64,000 bases of DNA. It comes from Andrena cerasifolii (taxonomy: Eukaryota > Arthropoda > Insecta > Hymenoptera > Andrenidae). Positions 59,801-64,000 of the stretch are shown here, one piece after another. The stretch lies in assembly GCF_050908995.1 (NCBI RefSeq), contig NC_135125.1, positions 10,069,011-10,133,010 on the forward strand, written 5' to 3'. Position 1 is the first letter of the stretch; each line of letters opens with the position of its first letter. The position numbers and the translations under genes were made by a program. The notes under the pieces were generated by a model that had not been told where the DNA came from, did not search any database, and saw only the letters and a program-made list of their open reading frames with translations.

Positions 59801-61497
59801 TTCGCCCTTCGAATCCTTCGTAAGTATGCGACGCGTACGCTCGCGCACGGTCACTCGATAAGGCAAGATCAAGTATTAAGATCAAAGGACGCGCAAAGAG
59901 GATGCGAACGTGGGCACGAAAATCGTCGATGATCGACGGCTCTTTTGAAAATCGCAAAGTGGACGCGAGGTACAATGACGGATAAAACTACCGGAAGCGC
60001 GTGTCGCTCTAATCCAGATCACGTTTCCCCGCATCCCCCTGTGCCCGTCCTTCTCCCTTGACAGAAACAAGAGAAGAATGTTCGAAAAATCGGAAACTAA
60101 CGTTATCATTTATCGTAGGAACACCGACGAACATTATATCGCCTCGTATGCGCGTGTGTGTAAGTGGCTCAGAGGTGCGCGTATACCGCGTGTCTTTGAG
60201 TGCGTGCGTGTCAGGTGGTGGTGACGAGTGATGGTGTGTGGGGGCGGGGGGTGTAGCATTGTCTCTGCTCGTCCTCTAACATACACTCTGCATTGTCCTC
60301 CCGTTTTCTTGTTAGCTCCTGGCGTTTGCTTTTCGTCATTTTTTTTTTACTCTTTTATTGGGTTCGTTTTACCTTCCTAGCTCTCGCACATTGCCAAAAG
60401 TAACTTTAGACGCGCGGTCGTTTCTCATTTTCCCGGTCGGAATCAGAGTCCGCTGAATCGTGGAGTGGCGGAAATTCCGGCACCGCCTCGCGCTGTTGCA
60501 TCCATCCCGCCGCGCCTGGCCCCCCAGCCAATGCCTTGCCCTGCGTCATTTTTTTTTTCGATTTTTTTTTTGTCAATTGATTTTATTAGCTCTCTGTCTT
60601 TATCCCCTGCAGGCGGCGACAAAACAAGCCTCGCCTTCATTTCGGAACTGCGCGCACTTTTTTGCCAGCACAGACAGATTCGTTCCGACTAGCGCGAAGA
60701 TAATGTTACGAAAGCGCGGGCTGCTCGAATTGGCTGCTCGTACCAGGAACGTCGAGTCCGCGAGTTTCGTTGCCCCGCGACCTCCCCGCGGCTCCTCTTT
60801 CCGAGGCAGCATTTTCCTCCCGTTCGACGCGACGGGGAAATAAAAAAAATAAAATATAAAAAAAAAATAGGAAAGCTCTACCGTCGACTCCCGCTACGAG
60901 CATGAAAGGATTTCTTGCTACGTGACAGCTTCTAGCCGAGAGTATGATCGAGACAGGGCGACAAACAGCGAGACTAAAAATCCTTTCATTCCAATCCGCC
61001 AATGCAACGAACCGGCGCCTAATCTACTTGTCTACGCGATCAAAATTTAGAACTCTGCTAACCAACTAAACAATGAGATTTCTATCATCCGTTCACGTTC
61101 ATGCTCTCTCGCTCCCACTTTCTTTCGCCCCTTCTCTATTCACCCAGAGACCCCCAGCCAATCGACCCACAAGAGCAACGAAAAAAAAAAGACATGAAAA
61201 AAATAATAATATATAGACAATGATAAAACGCACACACGTACTACTGTGTAGAACCAGTATACACGTATAAACTTACAATTCTACGTGCAGCCATGCATAC
61301 CACGAAGATGTCTCACGAAGATGTCTCTCCAAGATTTATCCATCCGTAAGGAGGCTCTCTGACCTGCATAACTCTTTATGCATCGCGAGTCTCTGTGTTA
61401 TGGACGTGTCTAGTTGTAGGTGGCTGTCTGTGTGCGTGTATGCGAATTATGTTGCAACGTGTCGGCAAGTTAATCGTAAGAGATACTTTAAGATTAA

Positions 61498-61644
61498 GCA
61501 TCGAGAGCCACGGTGAGAGCGACCAGGAACCGCATGGTGCAATTACTCGAGGATATATTTTCCGTGGCCGCGGATGGCAAGACGAATGGGACATCTCGGA
61601 GTCGATTGATGCTCGATTTGCACGGCATTATGTACAACAAAGAG
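61498..61644 (+). CDS. Candidate exon of an unidentified neighbouring gene
   Basis: The frame is open after a TAA at 61495 and reads RMVQLLEDIFSVAADG, KTNGTSRSRLMLDLHGIM, YNKE up to a donor GAG|GTATGC. The residue mix (hydrophobic helix, balanced charge, no low complexity) looks more like real protein than its surroundings. ATG 61534 (CCGCATGG) could be a start; otherwise the upstream acceptor is unclear because no pyrimidine tract precedes the frame. I do not recognise the family. Confidence 0.3.
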
Positions 61645-61759
61645 GTATGCTCCTCTACCATTTAGGTAATCGGATCTAATGATGTCATCTCTCTTGGAAA
61701 GATCGCATCGCAACGCCGCGCTGCGGTATACTTTTCAGTGCGCTCTCCCGCGTTTCCAG

Positions 61760-61797
61760 GATTTCATGAGCTGCCTGAAATTCTTAAACACCGACTC
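61760..61797 (+). CDS. Candidate second exon of the unidentified gene
   Basis: A good acceptor (CCGCGTTTCCAG) opens in phase with the 61498 exon and reads DFMSCLKFLNTD. A possible donor TC|GTTAAC (weak) would leave two bases, matching a one-base start at 61951. If that donor is not used, the frame stops at 61817-61819. Confidence 0.25.
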
Positions 61798-61950
61798 GTT
61801 AACCCCTTCGCAGCTATAATTATCAGTGGTCGACTGTTTTTAGTGACTCTAACCGGTCCCGAGCGGGTTAATTCACTACTCGCTGCCACCGACTCTATAA
61901 ATCTATCTATAAAACGAGCTACCTAACGTTGCTCTCGCCGTTAAAAACAG

Positions 61951-62135
61951 GCCCGACATCGAAATTTTATTGCACACTCGGCGAGATCTAATCCTAGAGG
62001 CGAGCCCGAAGGCGAGACACCGGGACCATCGAACTTCTGCGAAAAGATCCGACGCCGTTGGACAACGTTTCCTTCCGTTCGTGGCGCACAGGACAGTTCC
62101 CGCCTTCGAGCGCGATATTAAACGCGACAGGATAC
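61951..62135 (+). CDS. Candidate third exon of the unidentified gene
   Basis: The acceptor GTTAAAAACAG is followed by a frame reading PDIEILLHTRRDLILEASPK and then a basic stretch. The frame stays open past a donor-like TAC|GTGAGA at 62136. The first 20 residues look protein-like, the later part less so. The end is uncertain. Confidence 0.2.
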
Positions 62136-62474
62136 GTGAGAAAGGCTCGAAATCAATATTCGAACGTGTGTGTGTGTATGTGTGTACGATATTGCACTAT
62201 CGACGGAACGAGGGCCTCGTTTGCGAGAAAATCGAAGAAGGCAGAGCTCGCAGTTCCTCCCGAGAACACGAAAACTTGAAAACTCGAAAGCTCGAAAACC
62301 GGTCGGCTTGGAAGCTCTTGTTTCTCTTTTCACATCTCTCATTTCTTGGTTCGACCGTCTAAGGGAAAGAGACCTGTGCTTGTTGCAACGGAGGATATCC
62401 TGGCCGGCTCCTCGACTTTTAACCTCGAATCCTGTTTGCCATTCTCTCTCAAGCATACTATACGCATTCTCCCA

Positions 62475-62514
<40 letters not shown>

Positions 62515-64000
62515 AGAATTCACAACGCGCTAAGAAATCCAGCGTGACAAACACGAAGGCGGATCTATGATTGCGATCGTTTTCGCACTCTGCCCGGCGT
62601 GGCGCGTCACTGCGAACACAAGAGAAAGCACAAAAGGCCGAGAGATCAGTGTGTACACGCACCAGCCATGGCTTTTGTCTTTCTTTAATATCCCAGGTCT
62701 CGTGATCCCCGTCTGTCTTTATCTTTCGTTTCCTCGTTCCCGTTCTGTCTCCCTTACTTACTCCCCCGTTTACTTCTCGCATTCGTTAATTGCGCGTGTT
62801 TTCCGTGGAGTCTGATTCGATGTCTCTCTCACTCTCTGTCGCCTTCTAAGAATTTCGTTTCATCTGCACCAAGAGAAAAAGCCAAGTGAATTGAAGCGGG
62901 ACGACACGATCCGGCTTGTACGCATCCGAGCGTACAGCCGACCACCCGCGCGCGCGGCTCGCCGAACCGTTCATCCTGCTCGCTGCAACGGTCGTTCCTT
63001 CGGTCACCGCTCGTTTCAATGAAATTAAGTCACGCTTAAGTTAAGCTGATGGAGAAAGACGCGATCTAACGAGGGAAAGCACGGCGTCGCGGCTGAAGCA
63101 GGCCTCGAGTTCGGTTACGCGGGGCCGAGTGACTCGATACCGGAATCCTCTTTGCCCGAAGACACGGGCAGCCTCTGCGCGTTTGCTGCGTCGTATCGCG
63201 CCAAGATGGACGGTCCGTCGATTAAATCGTGTTCCAGTCGCATCGTTAGGTGATGGAGAGTAGAAGAGACCAAGGAACAGACGACCAATCAAATCGTAAC
63301 AGTATTATACAACAGGTGCCAGACCGTGCGAACTGTGCTTGTAACAATGCGCCCCTCGAAAGAGCGCGGCCGTCAGTGCGTTTTTGCGAATCGATCCTCT
63401 TTTTCCGGGTCGCCTTCTCTCGAGCTACAAGCTCCTTCGCGTGTATAAGTATCTACCGCCGAAACTGTCGATTTAATTATCGCTCGGAAACACTCGAAGG
63501 AGTCCCTTCCGCCAATGGAGATCGCAGGTACCAACGAGCCTGAATCTCGAGAGAAGTTAGACGATGCGGGTATCTACTGAAACGATGTCTCAGAAAGAAA
63601 CAAAGAGAAATTTGCCAATCAACTAAACAGGTATCACAAATCCGCAACTGTATCCCGGTGCAATTACGTTCTCTCGTTTCGCGCGCGCCGTTATCAGTAG
63701 ATGTCCCGGCAAGCGTACGAAAAGCAGGTGCGATTGCCCGTCAGCCGATTACTTGAAAAAGAAAAAATAATAAAAAAGAAACAAAAAAGAAAAGGAATTA
63801 AACAAGAAGGGGAGAAAAGAGCTCACGAGCTATAATCTCTTTTCGAGCGTTCTCTCTCAACGTCGTGGCAAAGAAAACAAAACGAAACACACGTTAGACA
63901 CTCCGCACCCCAACTTCTGTTGCAACAAACACAGTTCTTCGCTTCGTTTTGTTAGACTCGGGCTACCAACCAGCAGCGATTAGAACGGGATGAAGTAATA
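62136..64000. other. Downstream remainder
   Basis: No gene recognised. A TC microsatellite lies at 62478-62512. A purine-rich Lys/Glu stretch is found near 63750-63830. Short open frames only. An ATG at 63701 opens a 43-codon low-complexity frame that I do not support as a gene. Confidence 0.45.
62478..62512. repeat. TC microsatellite
   Basis: Uninterrupted (TC)n of about 35 bp. Confidence 0.85.

Larger units (their letters stand above)
55161..61497. other. Region without recognised genes
   Basis: Only short open frames (up to about 185 codons) without recognisable families. Simple repeats: AAT-type at 57050-57155, TA at 59306-59325, TC at 59735-59800. AT-rich patches lie near 56220-56340 and 57230-57290. 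I saw no tRNA, rRNA or clear mobile element. Confidence 0.5.

Noticed and set aside
63701..63832. MSRQAYEKQ..., a 43-codon frame starting at 63701
   Set aside because: After the first residues it is a Lys/Glu-rich translation of a purine tract. A CAG|GTGCGA donor lies after nine codons, but no partner exon is visible before the window ends.

Overview
The window is animal nuclear DNA from an arthropod, most likely an insect. It has small exons bounded by GT-AG introns, many microsatellites, CpG-rich stretches, and one recognisable gene: the presynaptic CaV2-type voltage-gated calcium channel alpha-1 subunit, cacophony (cac), on the + strand. The gene architecture, CpG-rich composition and short non-autonomous hAT and TTAA elements would fit a hymenopteran (ant, bee or wasp). 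I cannot prove the order from this sequence.

Layout: 1-1364 is the upstream flank, with a long foldback element at 149-813 and a CpG-rich probable promoter. From 1365 to 45794 I could chain 33 coding exons by eye, and every junction is phase-compatible. The total is 6267 nt including the stop, about 2088 residues. Four positions each have two alternative exons of identical or near-identical length: segment IS4 (8295-8395 or 11093-11196), the beta-subunit binding segment of the I-II linker (14985-15100 or 15488-15603), segment IVS2 (24601-24711 or 27252-27362) and the IVS5-pore linker (32713-32804 or 33583-33674). There is also a 21-nt microexon and several in-frame cassette candidates. The pore glutamates are E/E/E/E, so the channel should be calcium selective. 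The C-terminus carries an RQLPPTP motif (RIM-BP SH3 ligand type) and ends in DDWC (PDZ ligand type), both hallmarks of presynaptic CaV2 channels. It is also rich in histidine, with a run of 15.

Introns: the long ones hold small mobile elements: hAT-like elements, two of them with perfect 8-bp target duplications, and TTAA-bounded elements that look piggyBac-like. One hAT-like element contains a 34-bp minisatellite.

45795-64000 contains no recognisable conserved protein apart from a weak three-exon candidate near 61.5-62.1 kb. The first 9 kb or so after the stop codon is probably a long 3' UTR, with several AATAAA hexamers and large TAC, TA and GAA repeats. The remainder is intergenic or belongs to an unidentified neighbour.
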